Made by a program: the position numbers and the translations under genes. Of a DNA stretch of 64,000 bases, positions 50,068-57,147 are shown piece after piece. The number at the start of each line of letters is the position of its first letter. The stretch's first letter is position 1. The stretch comes from Pseudomonas sp. MYb118 (lineage in GTDB: Bacteria; Pseudomonadota; Gammaproteobacteria; Pseudomonadales; Pseudomonadaceae). The stretch spans positions 682,001 to 746,000 of the forward strand of contig NZ_JBFRXN010000004.1 of NCBI RefSeq assembly GCF_040947875.1. The letters are read 5' to 3'. A model generated the notes under the pieces. That model saw nothing but the letters and a program-made list of their open reading frames with translations. It was not told the origin of the DNA and searched no databases.

Positions 50068-51672
50068 ATGACGCACGATGGATCTGTGGTCCGGGCAGGG
50101 CAGGCGCCCGCACGTTTGCCGAAAAACCTCTGGCTGACACCCACCCTGCAAAGCATCGCCCTGATGCTGTTGATGGGCGGCATGGCGCTGGGTGGCTGGT
50201 CGCTCTACCTTGGCCTGCCGCTGGCCGTGCTGGTTATCTGGCTGCCGCGCCTGCGTACGCGCGCCGCGCCTGAGGCGGCGCCCGTCGATCATGCTGGGGC
50301 GATGGCCGAGCTGACTCGCGACCTTTCCTACACCACCAGCCACAATGCCCTGTCAGCGGCGGGCGTGGCCTACTCGGTGCGACAACTGGCAGACAAACTG
50401 CAATCGCAGTTGGGCTCTGCGGCGCAGATCGTCAGCAACGCCGAGGTGATGATCGCCACCGAGCAAGCCACCTCGACCTTGAGTCGCGCCGCGCTCAGTG
50501 CCGCCAGCGAAGCTCATCAGAGCAGCGCCGCCGGGCGCACCGAGCTGATCGAGTCGATCAGCCGCATGCATCAGCTCAGCCAGCGCGCCAGCAACAGCCG
50601 TGAGCTGATCGAGGCCTTGAGCCTGCGCAGCGACGATATCCAGCGGGTCACGCTGGTGATTCAGTCCATCGCCAGCCAGACCAACCTGCTGGCCCTCAAC
50701 GCCGCCATCGAAGCGGCGCGGGCCGGCGAGCATGGGCGCGGGTTTGCCGTGGTCGCCGACGAGGTCCGCGGCCTGGCGGCACGTACGGCCACGGCCACCG
50801 GCGAAGTCGGCGAGATGGTCGCCGACATCCAGCAGCGCACCGCGCAGGTGGTGGAACAGATTCGCCAGTTGTCCAGCGACCTCGACACCGGGGTCGAGCA
50901 GGTCGAGCACACCGGGCAGCACCTGGAGAACATCGCACGGCTGGCGGCCGGGGTCGAAAGTCAGGTCGGCGACATCGCCAAGGGCGCCGAAACCAATCGC
51001 GAGCAACTCGACAGCCTGTTCCACGCCATCGAACAAATGCGCAGCGACCTGGCGGTCAGCGATCAACAGACCCAGCGCCTGGCGCAGGCGGCGGTGCAGA
51101 TGGAAGGCCAGGCCGAGACCATCAGCGAACGCCTTTCCGAAGTAGGACTGGATGACTATCACCAGCGGATTTATGACCTGGCCCGCGAAGGCGCCAGTCA
51201 GATCGCAGCACAGTTCGAAGCCGACATCGACGCCGGGCGTGTCAGCCTGGACGATTTGTTCGACCGCAACTACCAGGCGATCGCCAACACCAGCCCGGCC
51301 AAATACCAGACCCGTTTCGACCGCTACACCGACCAGGTATTGCCGGCGATCCAGGAACCGCTGTTGCCGCGCCATGAAGGCCTGGTGTTCGCCATTGCCT
51401 GCACGCAGCAGGGTTACGTGCCGACGCACAACAAGGTGTTCAGCCAGCCGCTGACGGGGGATGTGCAGGTCGACACCCTGCAGAACCGCACCAAACGCAA
51501 GTTCGCCGATCGCACCGGAATTCGCTGTGGCAGCCACCAGCAGGCGGTGCTGTTGCAGACCTACACCCGCGATACCGGGGAACTGATGCATGATCTTTCG
51601 GTGCCGATCATGGTCAAGGGGCGGCATTGGGGCGGGTTGCGGCTGGGGTACAAGCCCGAAGGGCCGCGTTGA
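50068..51672 (+). CDS. Chemoreceptor-like protein with C-terminal sensory domain
   Basis: A methyl-accepting chemotaxis-type protein of 534 residues from ATG 50068 (GGTGA 5 bases upstream; GTG 50059 is an alternative). Two closely spaced hydrophobic helices near the N-terminus ([30 protein letters not shown]) leave almost no periplasmic loop. The signalling domain contains the hairpin tip [37 protein letters not shown]. After it comes a domain of about 170 residues ([18 protein letters not shown] ... [13 protein letters not shown]) that resembles a Cache/PilJ-like sensor but lies C-terminal. Signals are therefore probably cytoplasmic. No HAMP domain is evident. Confidence 0.88.
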   Translation: MTHDGSVVRAGQAPARLPKNLWLTPTLQSIALMLLMGGMALGGWSLYLGLPLAVLVIWLPRLRTRAAPEAAPVDHAGAMAELTRDLSYTTSHNALSAAGVAYSVRQLADKLQSQLGSAAQIVSNAEVMIATEQATSTLSRAALSAASEAHQSSAAGRTELIESISRMHQLSQRASNSRELIEALSLRSDDIQRVTLVIQSIASQTNLLALNAAIEAARAGEHGRGFAVVADEVRGLAARTATATGEVGEMVADIQQRTAQVVEQIRQLSSDLDTGVEQVEHTGQHLENIARLAAGVESQVGDIAKGAETNREQLDSLFHAIEQMRSDLAVSDQQTQRLAQAAVQMEGQAETISERLSEVGLDDYHQRIYDLAREGASQIAAQFEADIDAGRVSLDDLFDRNYQAIANTSPAKYQTRFDRYTDQVLPAIQEPLLPRHEGLVFAIACTQQGYVPTHNKVFSQPLTGDVQVDTLQNRTKRKFADRTGIRCGSHQQAVLLQTYTRDTGELMHDLSVPIMVKGRHWGGLRLGYKPEGPR

Positions 51673-51694
51673 TCGTAATTCGCGGTGCCTGGGC

Positions 51695-51860
51695 ATTCAT
51701 CGCGAGCAGGCTCGCTCCCACAGGGTACGGTGTGATCCCACCTGTGGGAGCGAGCCTGCTCGCGATGGTCGTCAACGATGATGCGGGTAATCTGACACGC
51801 TGCGGTGCCTGGGCCACCATCGCGACGGTTCGACGCCTCGACATGCTCGCTCCTACAGAG
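51695..51860. repeat. REPIN plus expanded third REP
   Basis: CATCGCGAGCAGGCTCGC (51697) and its inverse (51741-51768) form a REPIN in reverse orientation. A further right-type REP at 51817-51858 has the core split by GGTTCGACGCCTCGAC before ATGCTCGCTCCTACAG. GGTGCCTGGGC also occurs twice (about 51685 and 51804). Confidence 0.82.
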
Positions 51861-51866
51861 ATCACA

Positions 51867-52106
51867 TTACCGGGCTTGATGCATTCGCAGGTTGAGTTCG
51901 TCGACCACCCGCGCCCAGTCGGCGTCTACGCGCAGTTGTTCCTTGAGGAAAGCGGCTTGCTGCGGTGTCCAGAAGTCGGCGTCGATGAGTTTGACATCAT
52001 CGGGCAGCGGCGAATGGCTGGCGATGAAGCCGTCGATGGCTCGTTCGCTGGAGTCCAGGCCCAGTTGATCGAACAGGCCGGTGAGGTCATGGGTGGGTGA
52101 GTCCAT
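51867..52106 (-). CDS. DUF2789 family protein
   Basis: A 79-residue protein starting MDSPTHDLTGLFDQLGLDSS, with FIASHSPLPDDVKLIDADFWTPQQAAFLKEQL, the recognised DUF2789 signature of gamma-proteobacteria. It is acidic, has no signal peptide, and is probably a small cytoplasmic all-helical protein of unknown function. The ATG is preferred to an upstream in-frame codon because it gives the family N-terminus and has AAGGAG just upstream on its strand. Confidence 0.85.
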   Translation of the reverse strand: MDSPTHDLTGLFDQLGLDSSERAIDGFIASHSPLPDDVKLIDADFWTPQQAAFLKEQLRVDADWARVVDELNLRMHQAR

Positions 52107-52213
52107 CGTTATCTCCTTGCTGATCGCTCGGTTGCAAAGTGGAAAGTGCAGCTGCATGACATCTGAGGCAGCCGCGCTTCAGGAGTTCGAAACGATCTGC
52201 CGGCTCAGGGATC

Positions 52214-52450
52214 TCACGTGTCGGATTCAAGTGCCCGGGCGAGCGCACAGGCTTCATTGTGATTACTGCGGAAACCTCTGACGTGTCCCGTCGAAATCTC
52301 CTTGATATGGAAGAAGGCATTACCGGCCAGTACCACCTGGAATCGCGGTGAAGCAGGCTCGTCCCCAGGGAACTCAGGGGGCAGGAACAGCGCGGAGTGC
52401 AGTGTCGATGGGTCTCGGGTGTGCGCTACGAAGTGTGTCAGGGTGCACAT
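52214..52450 (-). CDS. Small hypothetical protein
   Basis: A 78-residue frame starting MCTLTHFVAHTRD with a strong ribosome site on its strand (AAAAGGA, 6 bases before the ATG), which supports real translation. The sequence (FFHIKEISTGHVRGFRSNHNEACALARAL) has no signal peptide or membrane helix. I recognise no family, although the last part reads like a small host-response or DUF1654-sized regulator. It stands alone. Confidence 0.55.
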   Translation of the reverse strand: MCTLTHFVAHTRDPSTLHSALFLPPEFPGDEPASPRFQVVLAGNAFFHIKEISTGHVRGFRSNHNEACALARALESDT

Positions 52451-52862
52451 ATGAAGTCCTTTTCATGGGTTTGCCGACGTGTGTACGGCGTTATGGCTGG
52501 TCTCGGTGAGCGTCGCTGCTCTAGAATCACGGTCACCGATGGGTGATTGACGATTATCTAAAGCAATTTTTTGCAGGCGATATGTCGGAAAAGTGCTTTT
52601 CTTGCAGCGTTTTTTCCCTAAGGTTAGTAATCCCGTTTTTCTTTCAATCAGAAGGGCGATTTCCTTCAGCTTCTGATGAATACCTGGCAAGACGACGCGA
52701 GTGGCCTTCCATTAGTCTTTTCACCGCTCGCGATGAATGAGCCTTTACTCGTTTTCGGACTTCGCCTGGATCCTTTGGCTACGACTTTCGGCATTGCCGC
52801 TTTTTTCTGCTGTGCGCTGTCCTGGTGTGTGCAGCATCATTTTCAAATGTGGGGATGTGTCC
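52451..52862. other. Gene-poor, AT-richer interval
   Basis: These 412 bases between a leftward and a rightward gene have no convincing frame. The composition is AT-richer than the surroundings (for example TTTTTTGCAGG and TTTTTTCCCTAAGG near 52570-52622). Short inverted repeats AATCAC/GTGATT and TCACC/GGTGA lie at 52525-52548. The interval probably holds the divergent promoters. Confidence 0.4.
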
Positions 52863-53333
52863 TTGGCAGTAAGTAATCTCGATATGCATGCTTTATTCGT
52901 GCTGGGTGACCTGCGCGCGAAGTTGGTTAAACAGTTCCAGTCACGTTTCGTCTACATCACTGAACAGAACGCTGAAGGCATCTACGTCGCCGAGCTCGAT
53001 ACCGAATCGGCGCTGGTGGTGGATGACAAGCCCGGCCTGAAGCTCAAGGTCGGCGATCATTTCAGCGCTTCGGTGCTGCCCAGCCGCGAAGGCGGCAAGC
53101 TGGAAATCAGGTTTCGCGAAATCAAACTGACCGTCTATGGCATTGGCGACTACGCCTTCGTGACCACCGCCGACGGGGAAGGCATCGTGTTCAGGGAAGG
53201 TCACAGCGCGGTCACCGTGTTTGCCGCCCATCAACAGCTTCAGGAAGGTCTGACCAAGACCCTCAAGGCCGTGACGGCCAAGGCCGCCAAGTGGCGCAAG
53301 GGTGAGCTGGTGACGTTCAAGGCCAGCGAGTGA
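52863..53333 (+). CDS. Conserved hypothetical protein
   Basis: A protein of about 156 residues. A TTG start at 52863 is proposed because GGGGA lies 7 bases upstream; ATG 52884 (MHALFVLGDLRAKL) is the alternative. The sequence is beta-rich and soluble (FVYITEQNAEGIYVAELDTESALVVDDKPGLKLKVGDHFSASVLPSREGGK) with a Lys-rich C-terminal helix. No catalytic motif is recognised. The next gene overlaps its stop (GTGA), so the two are translationally coupled. Confidence 0.75.
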   Translation: MAVSNLDMHALFVLGDLRAKLVKQFQSRFVYITEQNAEGIYVAELDTESALVVDDKPGLKLKVGDHFSASVLPSREGGKLEIRFREIKLTVYGIGDYAFVTTADGEGIVFREGHSAVTVFAAHQQLQEGLTKTLKAVTAKAAKWRKGELVTFKASE

Positions 53334-53527
53334 GCCGCGCCGAGTTCCACGAACAGCATCTGGCCGACGCCCAGGCCGAGGCGCTTCGGCTGTTCGAGCA
53401 GAAGGCCGTGTTGCAGGGCGCCTGGCTCGGTTGGGTGGCGTCGCAGATCTACACGCTGCGCCCGGCGGAGTACGCGAGCATGGTCAGGCGAGAGCTGGCA
53501 CGTTTGCAGGAAACTTCCGAAAATTAG
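53330..53527 (+). CDS. Small hypothetical protein coupled to the preceding gene
   Basis: A 65-residue protein starting at GTG 53330, overlapping the previous stop by 4 bases. It is helical with charged ends (MSRAEFHEQHLADAQAEALRL ... RPAEYASMVRRELARLQE), and a W-x2-W-x2-SQIY segment lies in the middle. The coupling suggests it works with the upstream protein. The family is not recognised. Confidence 0.72.
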   Translation: MSRAEFHEQHLADAQAEALRLFEQKAVLQGAWLGWVASQIYTLRPAEYASMVRRELARLQETSEN

Positions 53528-53644
53528 CCCGTCCCCCTCGAAAGCAGGAACCTCTACTACAGTCAGTTGACTGAGTACTTTGAGGCTCGCGGTCTTTTAT
53601 CAGGCCATCCTGCTATTGCTGTGAACAGCACGAGGTGCAAAAGC

Positions 53645-54670
53645 ATGAACGGATTTCGACGGTTACTGGCTGCTGGCCTGGTCACTGTGGCGGCTACTTG
53701 CGGTCTGGTTTCGTCCCCTGCGGTATCTGCGGCACAGGCGCCGATCCACTTCGCCGATCTGAACTGGGAGAGCGGCAGCCTGATCACCGACATCCTGCGG
53801 GTCATCGTCGAGAAAGGCTACGGCCTGCCGACCGATACGCTGCCGGGCACTACCATCACCCTGGAAACCGCGCTGGCCAACAACGACATTCAGGTCATCG
53901 GCGAAGAGTGGGCCGGGCGCAGCCCGGTATGGGTCAAGGCCGAGGCCGAAGGCAAGGTGGTCAGCCTCGGCGATACGGTCAAGGGCGCGACCGAAGGCTG
54001 GTGGGTGCCGGAGTACGTGATCAAGGGCGACCCGGCGAAGGGCATCAAGCCCATGGCGCCGGACCTGCGCAGCGTCACTGACCTGCCCAAGTACAAAGGC
54101 GTGTTCAGCGACCCGGAAGCCCCCGGCAAGGGCCGCTTCCTCAACAGCCCGATCGGCTGGACGTCCGAGGTGGTGAACAAACAGAAGCTCAAGGCCTATG
54201 GCCTGGAAGACAGCTACACCAACTTCCGCAGCGGCTCGGGGGCGGCGCTGGATGCCGAGATCAGTTCGTCGATCCGTCGCGGCAAGCCGGTGCTGTTCTA
54301 TTACTGGTCGCCAACGCCATTACTCGGACGCTTCAAGCTGATCCAGCTGGAAGAGCCCCCATTCGACGCCGAGGCCTGGAAAACCCTGACCGACGCCGAC
54401 AACCCCAATCCGAAACCCACCCGTTCGCTGGCTTCGAAGCTGTCGATTGGCGTGTCAACGCCGTTCCAGAAACAGTACCCGCAGATTGCCGAGTTCTTCA
54501 GCAAGGTCGATTTCCCCATCGACCCGTTGAACAAGGCCCTGGCCGACATGAGCGAAAAACACACCCCGCCACGCCAGGCAGCGCAGGAGTTCATGAAGGC
54601 CCACCCCGAGGTGTGGCAGGCCTGGGTGCCGAAGGAGGTGGCGGACAAGGTGGTGGCTGGCCTTCAATGA
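53645..54670 (+). CDS. ABC transporter substrate-binding protein, glycine betaine/proline (OpuAC) type
   Basis: A 341-residue periplasmic binding protein. GAGGTG lies 7 bases before the ATG, followed by a signal peptide (RRLLAAGLVTVAATCGLVSSPAVSA). The OpuAC/ProX fold is indicated by IHFADLNWESGSLITDILRVIVEKGYG, ETALANNDIQVIGEEWAGRSPVWVKAE, GWWVPEYVIKGDPAKG and FYYWSPTPLLGRFKLIQLEE, whose Trp and Tyr residues are candidates for the quaternary-amine aromatic cage. No permease or ATPase gene is adjacent, so it is an orphan binding protein that must use a transporter encoded elsewhere. Confidence 0.9.
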   Translation: MNGFRRLLAAGLVTVAATCGLVSSPAVSAAQAPIHFADLNWESGSLITDILRVIVEKGYGLPTDTLPGTTITLETALANNDIQVIGEEWAGRSPVWVKAEAEGKVVSLGDTVKGATEGWWVPEYVIKGDPAKGIKPMAPDLRSVTDLPKYKGVFSDPEAPGKGRFLNSPIGWTSEVVNKQKLKAYGLEDSYTNFRSGSGAALDAEISSSIRRGKPVLFYYWSPTPLLGRFKLIQLEEPPFDAEAWKTLTDADNPNPKPTRSLASKLSIGVSTPFQKQYPQIAEFFSKVDFPIDPLNKALADMSEKHTPPRQAAQEFMKAHPEVWQAWVPKEVADKVVAGLQ

Positions 54671-54683
54671 TGTGCTGATCCAC

Positions 54684-54775
54684 AGCAAAAGCTCGCGAGC
54701 AGGCTCGCTCCCACAAAGGATCTCTTCAACACTGGAGATCCCCTGTGGGAGCGAGCCTGCTCGCGAGCTTTTGCT
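54684..54775. terminator. REPIN with extended arms, likely transcript end
   Basis: The arms extend beyond the REP cores into AGCAAAAGCTCGCGAG and CTCGCGAGCTTTTGCT, giving over 30 paired bases around a nested GGATCTC/GAGATCC hairpin. It lies directly after the binding-protein gene and is followed by TTTTAA. Confidence 0.7.
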
Positions 54776-54878
54776 TTTAACATCCCCCAAAAATCCAACC
54801 CTGCGCCGAGCGGTCATGCACATCGAAAAATGCCAACTAGGATGATTCTGTCCAAATCTCTTTCAAGGATCTTCAACC

Positions 54879-55316
54879 ATGACCCTTGCGTTGGCTCAAT
54901 GGCTGGTGACGATATTTGCAGTGATCAGTTTGGTACATGTGTATTGGGGGCTGGGTGGCGAGTGGGCGATGTTGGCCGTTGTTCCCCAGGTTCCGGAGGA
55001 GGGCAGCCGTCGCTTGCGGCCGGCCTTCAAGCCGCAAGGCTGGGTGACCCTGCTGGTGGCCGCCGCTCTGCTGATGATCGCTTTGCTGGTGTGTATGCGG
55101 GTGGGCTGGTGGGTGCCGCTGGTGCATCATCGGTCGTTGCAGTGGGTGATCAGCGCCATCGCCATTCTGCTGTTCGCCCGGGCGATCGGTGATTCTGAGT
55201 TGGTGGGGTTCTTCAAGGAAATCAAGGATTCGAAATTCGCCCGGCTCGATACCTGGGTGTATTCGCCCTTGTGTGTGGGGCTGGGTTCAGGGCTGTTGGC
55301 AGTGGCCTGGGTCTGA
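54879..55316 (+). CDS. DUF3995 family membrane protein
   Basis: A 145-residue protein with four predicted transmembrane helices: WLVTIFAVISLVHVYWGLGG, GWVTLLVAAALLMIALLVCM, SLQWVISAIAILLFARAIGD and VYSPLCVGLGSGLLAVAWV. The HVYWGLGG motif in helix 1 and FARAIGDSELVGFFKE after helix 3 are typical of DUF3995. Function is unknown. It is monocistronic, flanked by REP-rich gaps. Confidence 0.86.
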   Translation: MTLALAQWLVTIFAVISLVHVYWGLGGEWAMLAVVPQVPEEGSRRLRPAFKPQGWVTLLVAAALLMIALLVCMRVGWWVPLVHHRSLQWVISAIAILLFARAIGDSELVGFFKEIKDSKFARLDTWVYSPLCVGLGSGLLAVAWV

Positions 55317-55324
55317 GGCCAATC

Positions 55325-55428
55325 CCTGTAGGAGCGAGCTTGCTCGCGATGGACGTCGGGGCACCGCGGGGTATCAGGCTGCCTGCGTTATCGTTGACCA
55401 CCATCGCGAGTAAACTCGCTCCTACAGG
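55325..55428. repeat. REPIN after the DUF3995 gene
   Basis: A CCTGTAGGAGCGAGCTTGC arm pairs with the right arm GAGTAAACTCGCTCCTACAGG, which has diverged at two bases (GTAAAC for GCAAGC). Confidence 0.83.
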
Positions 55429-55440
55429 TACGATGGGGTT

Positions 55441-55746
55441 CCTGTGGGAGCGAGCCTGCTCGCGATGGCGGTCTTACGGTGTACATATCCGGTGCTGCGG
55501 CCACGGCCGCGTAAGGTTCCGCCCTTACGGCGGGTGACTCTGTGGGAGCGGGCTTGCCCGCGATGGCGGCCTTACGGGTGTACATATCCGTTTCTGCGGT
55601 AACGGCCGCTCAAGGTTCCGCCCTTACGGCGGGTGACTTTGGGGCTCTGTAGGAGCGAGCTTGCTCGCGATGGCGGCCTTCCGGTGTACATATCCGTTTC
55701 TGCGATAACGGCTGCTTAAGGTTCCGCCCTTACGGCGGGTTACTTT
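55441..55746. repeat. Three tandem copies of a REP-linked unit of about 100 bases
   Basis: Units start at about 55441, 55540 and 55647. Each begins with a REP (CTGTGGGAGCG or CTGTAGGAGCG ... CGCGATGGCGG), then a shared tail of GTGTACATATCCG, GGCCGC or GGCTGC, AAGGTTCCGCCCTTACGGCG and GGTGACT/GGTTACT. GTTCCGCCCTTACGG is identical in all three. There is no reading frame of note. Confidence 0.85.
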
Positions 55747-55979
55747 GTCGCGCCAAAGTAACCAAAACGCCCCGCCCCTGACGTACGGCCCTTCGCTGGC
55801 GCTCCGGGTTCCCTCGCTCCGGTCCTGCTCCGTGGGCCCGCCGCCATCGGCCATCCTTGGCCGAGGGCGGCTAACCCGGCATCCTTGCCGGGTTGCCCAC
55901 TGCGCAGAACCTCCACTCGGCCTGCCGACGGGGCAATCTGTGGCGCCTGTGGGATCGCGGTTCTGTTTCTGTTCTGTTT
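55738..55979. repeat. Long Pseudomonas intergenic repeat starting with a strong hairpin
   Basis: GGTTACTTTG pairs with CAAAGTAACC around TCGCGC (55738-55763). About 200 GC-rich bases follow, with inverted motifs GGCCATCCTTGGCC (55850-55863) and AACCCGGCATCCTTGCCGGGTT. I recall this sequence type as a multicopy intergenic element in fluorescent pseudomonads, sometimes mis-annotated as short genes. It has no protein-coding potential that I trust. Confidence 0.65.
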
Positions 55980-56005
55980 CTGTAGGAGCGAGCTCGCTCC
56001 TACAG
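55980..56005. repeat. Minimal REP palindrome
   Basis: CTGTAGGAGCGAG is joined directly to CTCGCTCCTACAG, a perfect 26-base palindrome with no loop, preceded by two copies of TTCTGTTTCTG. It lies at the 3' end of the Mrp operon. Confidence 0.85.
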
Positions 56006-56024
56006 GGATCGGGGCGGCGGGAAT

Positions 56025-56387
56025 TCAACCCCCGGTTTCTGTCCTGCGGCTACTCACCTCAGCCGGCACATCATCCCCTGCCATGCGCTTGCGAAACAGT
56101 GCCACCCGCGCCAGCAGCAGGGTGGTGACGGGTACGGTGATTGCGAGCAGGATTGGAATCAGCCAGGCATGCAGCACGGGCCCGGATTTGAGTGCCGAGA
56201 AGTAGATGATCGACGCCAGTGCGACGAACCACGCGCCCAGGGTTGAGGCCAGGGCCGGTGGGTGCATGCGTTGGAAGTAATCTTTCATTCGCACCAGGCC
56301 CACGGCGCCGATCAGGGCAAACACGCCGCTGAGCACCAGCAGGATCGCCACTGGGATTTCCACCCATAGAGACAGTTCAGCGTTCAT
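56025..56387 (-). CDS. mrpG: Mrp-type Na+/H+ antiporter subunit G
   Basis: A 120-residue membrane protein with three helices: IPVAILLVLSGVFALIGAVGLVRM, GAWFVALASIIYFSAL and AWLIPILLAITVPVTTLLLARVAL. The G-x-VGLVRMKDYFQRMHPPALASTLG segment is the MrpG/PhaG/ShaG signature. It is the last gene of the operon and overlaps the F gene by 4 bases. It forms part of the multi-subunit antiporter that expels Na+/K+ in exchange for protons. Confidence 0.95.
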   Translation of the reverse strand: MNAELSLWVEIPVAILLVLSGVFALIGAVGLVRMKDYFQRMHPPALASTLGAWFVALASIIYFSALKSGPVLHAWLIPILLAITVPVTTLLLARVALFRKRMAGDDVPAEVSSRRTETGG

Positions 56388-56662
56388 TCGATCACCTCGC
56401 CACGCAGGAGGAATTTGGCCAGGGCAAACGAGCCGACGAAGCCGAACAGTGCGATCAGCAGCGCTGCTTCGAAGTAGGTGTCACTGGCATAACGAATTCC
56501 CAGGGTGAGCATCATCAGCATCGCGGTGATGTACAGGTAATCCAGCGCCAGTACCCGGTCCTGGGCCGAGGGGCCCTTGAACAGGCGGGTCAGGGTCAGG
56601 ACCATCGCCAGGGAAAACAGGAACAGGCTCAAGAGAATCGCATTGGACAGCAATGCACTCAT
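56384..56662 (-). CDS. mrpF: Mrp-type Na+/H+ antiporter subunit F
   Basis: A 92-residue protein with three helices. RLFKGPSAQDRVLALDYLYITAMLMMLTLGIRY carries the G-P-x3-DRV/I-ALD signature of MrpF. Overlaps of 4 bases with both neighbouring genes show tight translational coupling and fixed subunit stoichiometry. Confidence 0.95.
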   Translation of the reverse strand: MSALLSNAILLSLFLFSLAMVLTLTRLFKGPSAQDRVLALDYLYITAMLMMLTLGIRYASDTYFEAALLIALFGFVGSFALAKFLLRGEVIE

Positions 56663-57147
56663 TCGAAGATCTCCATCAAGGGCTGCTCGTAGGTAGTCTT
56701 GAAATGCTCGATGAACAGCGCTTCGTCATCCAAGTCGAACACGTGCAGCAGCAGGATGCTGCGATCCAGCGCCAGTTCCGACCAGACGGTGCCGGGCACC
56801 ACGGTGCAGATCATCGCCAGCGCCGCCAGGCCGTTGGCGTCGCGCAAGTCCAGCGGCACCTTGATGAAACCTGAGCGCGGCGCGCGGCGGCCCATGGTCA
56901 AGACGCCCCAGGCGACCAGCAGGTTGGAGATCAGCACGTCGCGCCCGACGATCAGGAACAGGCGCAGGATCACCCCGGGTTTGCGGATACGGATCGGCAG
57001 TGGCCGCAGCTTGCGCATCATCAGCGGCGCGCAGAACCCCAGGGCCGCGCCCAGCAGCAGGTTGCCGGGGCTGATCGACAGGTTCAGCACCAGCCACAAC
57101 AACCACAACGCCAGCGACAGCCAGGGTGCCGGAAACAGACGACTCAT
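56659..57147 (-). CDS. mrpE: Mrp-type Na+/H+ antiporter subunit E
   Basis: A 162-residue protein. N-terminal helices (PWLSLALWLLWLVLNLSISPGNLLLGAALGF) are followed by a cytoplasmic domain with FIKVPLDLRDANGLAALAMICTVVPGTVWSELALDRSILLLHVFDLDDE, the conserved MrpE core including the T-x-x-PGT motif. It overlaps mrpD by 4 bases. Confidence 0.95.
   Translation of the reverse strand: MSRLFPAPWLSLALWLLWLVLNLSISPGNLLLGAALGFCAPLMMRKLRPLPIRIRKPGVILRLFLIVGRDVLISNLLVAWGVLTMGRRAPRSGFIKVPLDLRDANGLAALAMICTVVPGTVWSELALDRSILLLHVFDLDDEALFIEHFKTTYEQPLMEIFE

Noticed and set aside
52463..52690. A 75-codon leftward frame
   Set aside because: Without a good ribosome site or recognisable protein features, in an AT-richer promoter-like gap.
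55720..56128. Protein-coding gene in the repeat island
   Set aside because: Frames here cross REP palindromes and the Mrp G gene on the other strand, and lack ribosome sites; the sequence is better explained as intergenic repeat.
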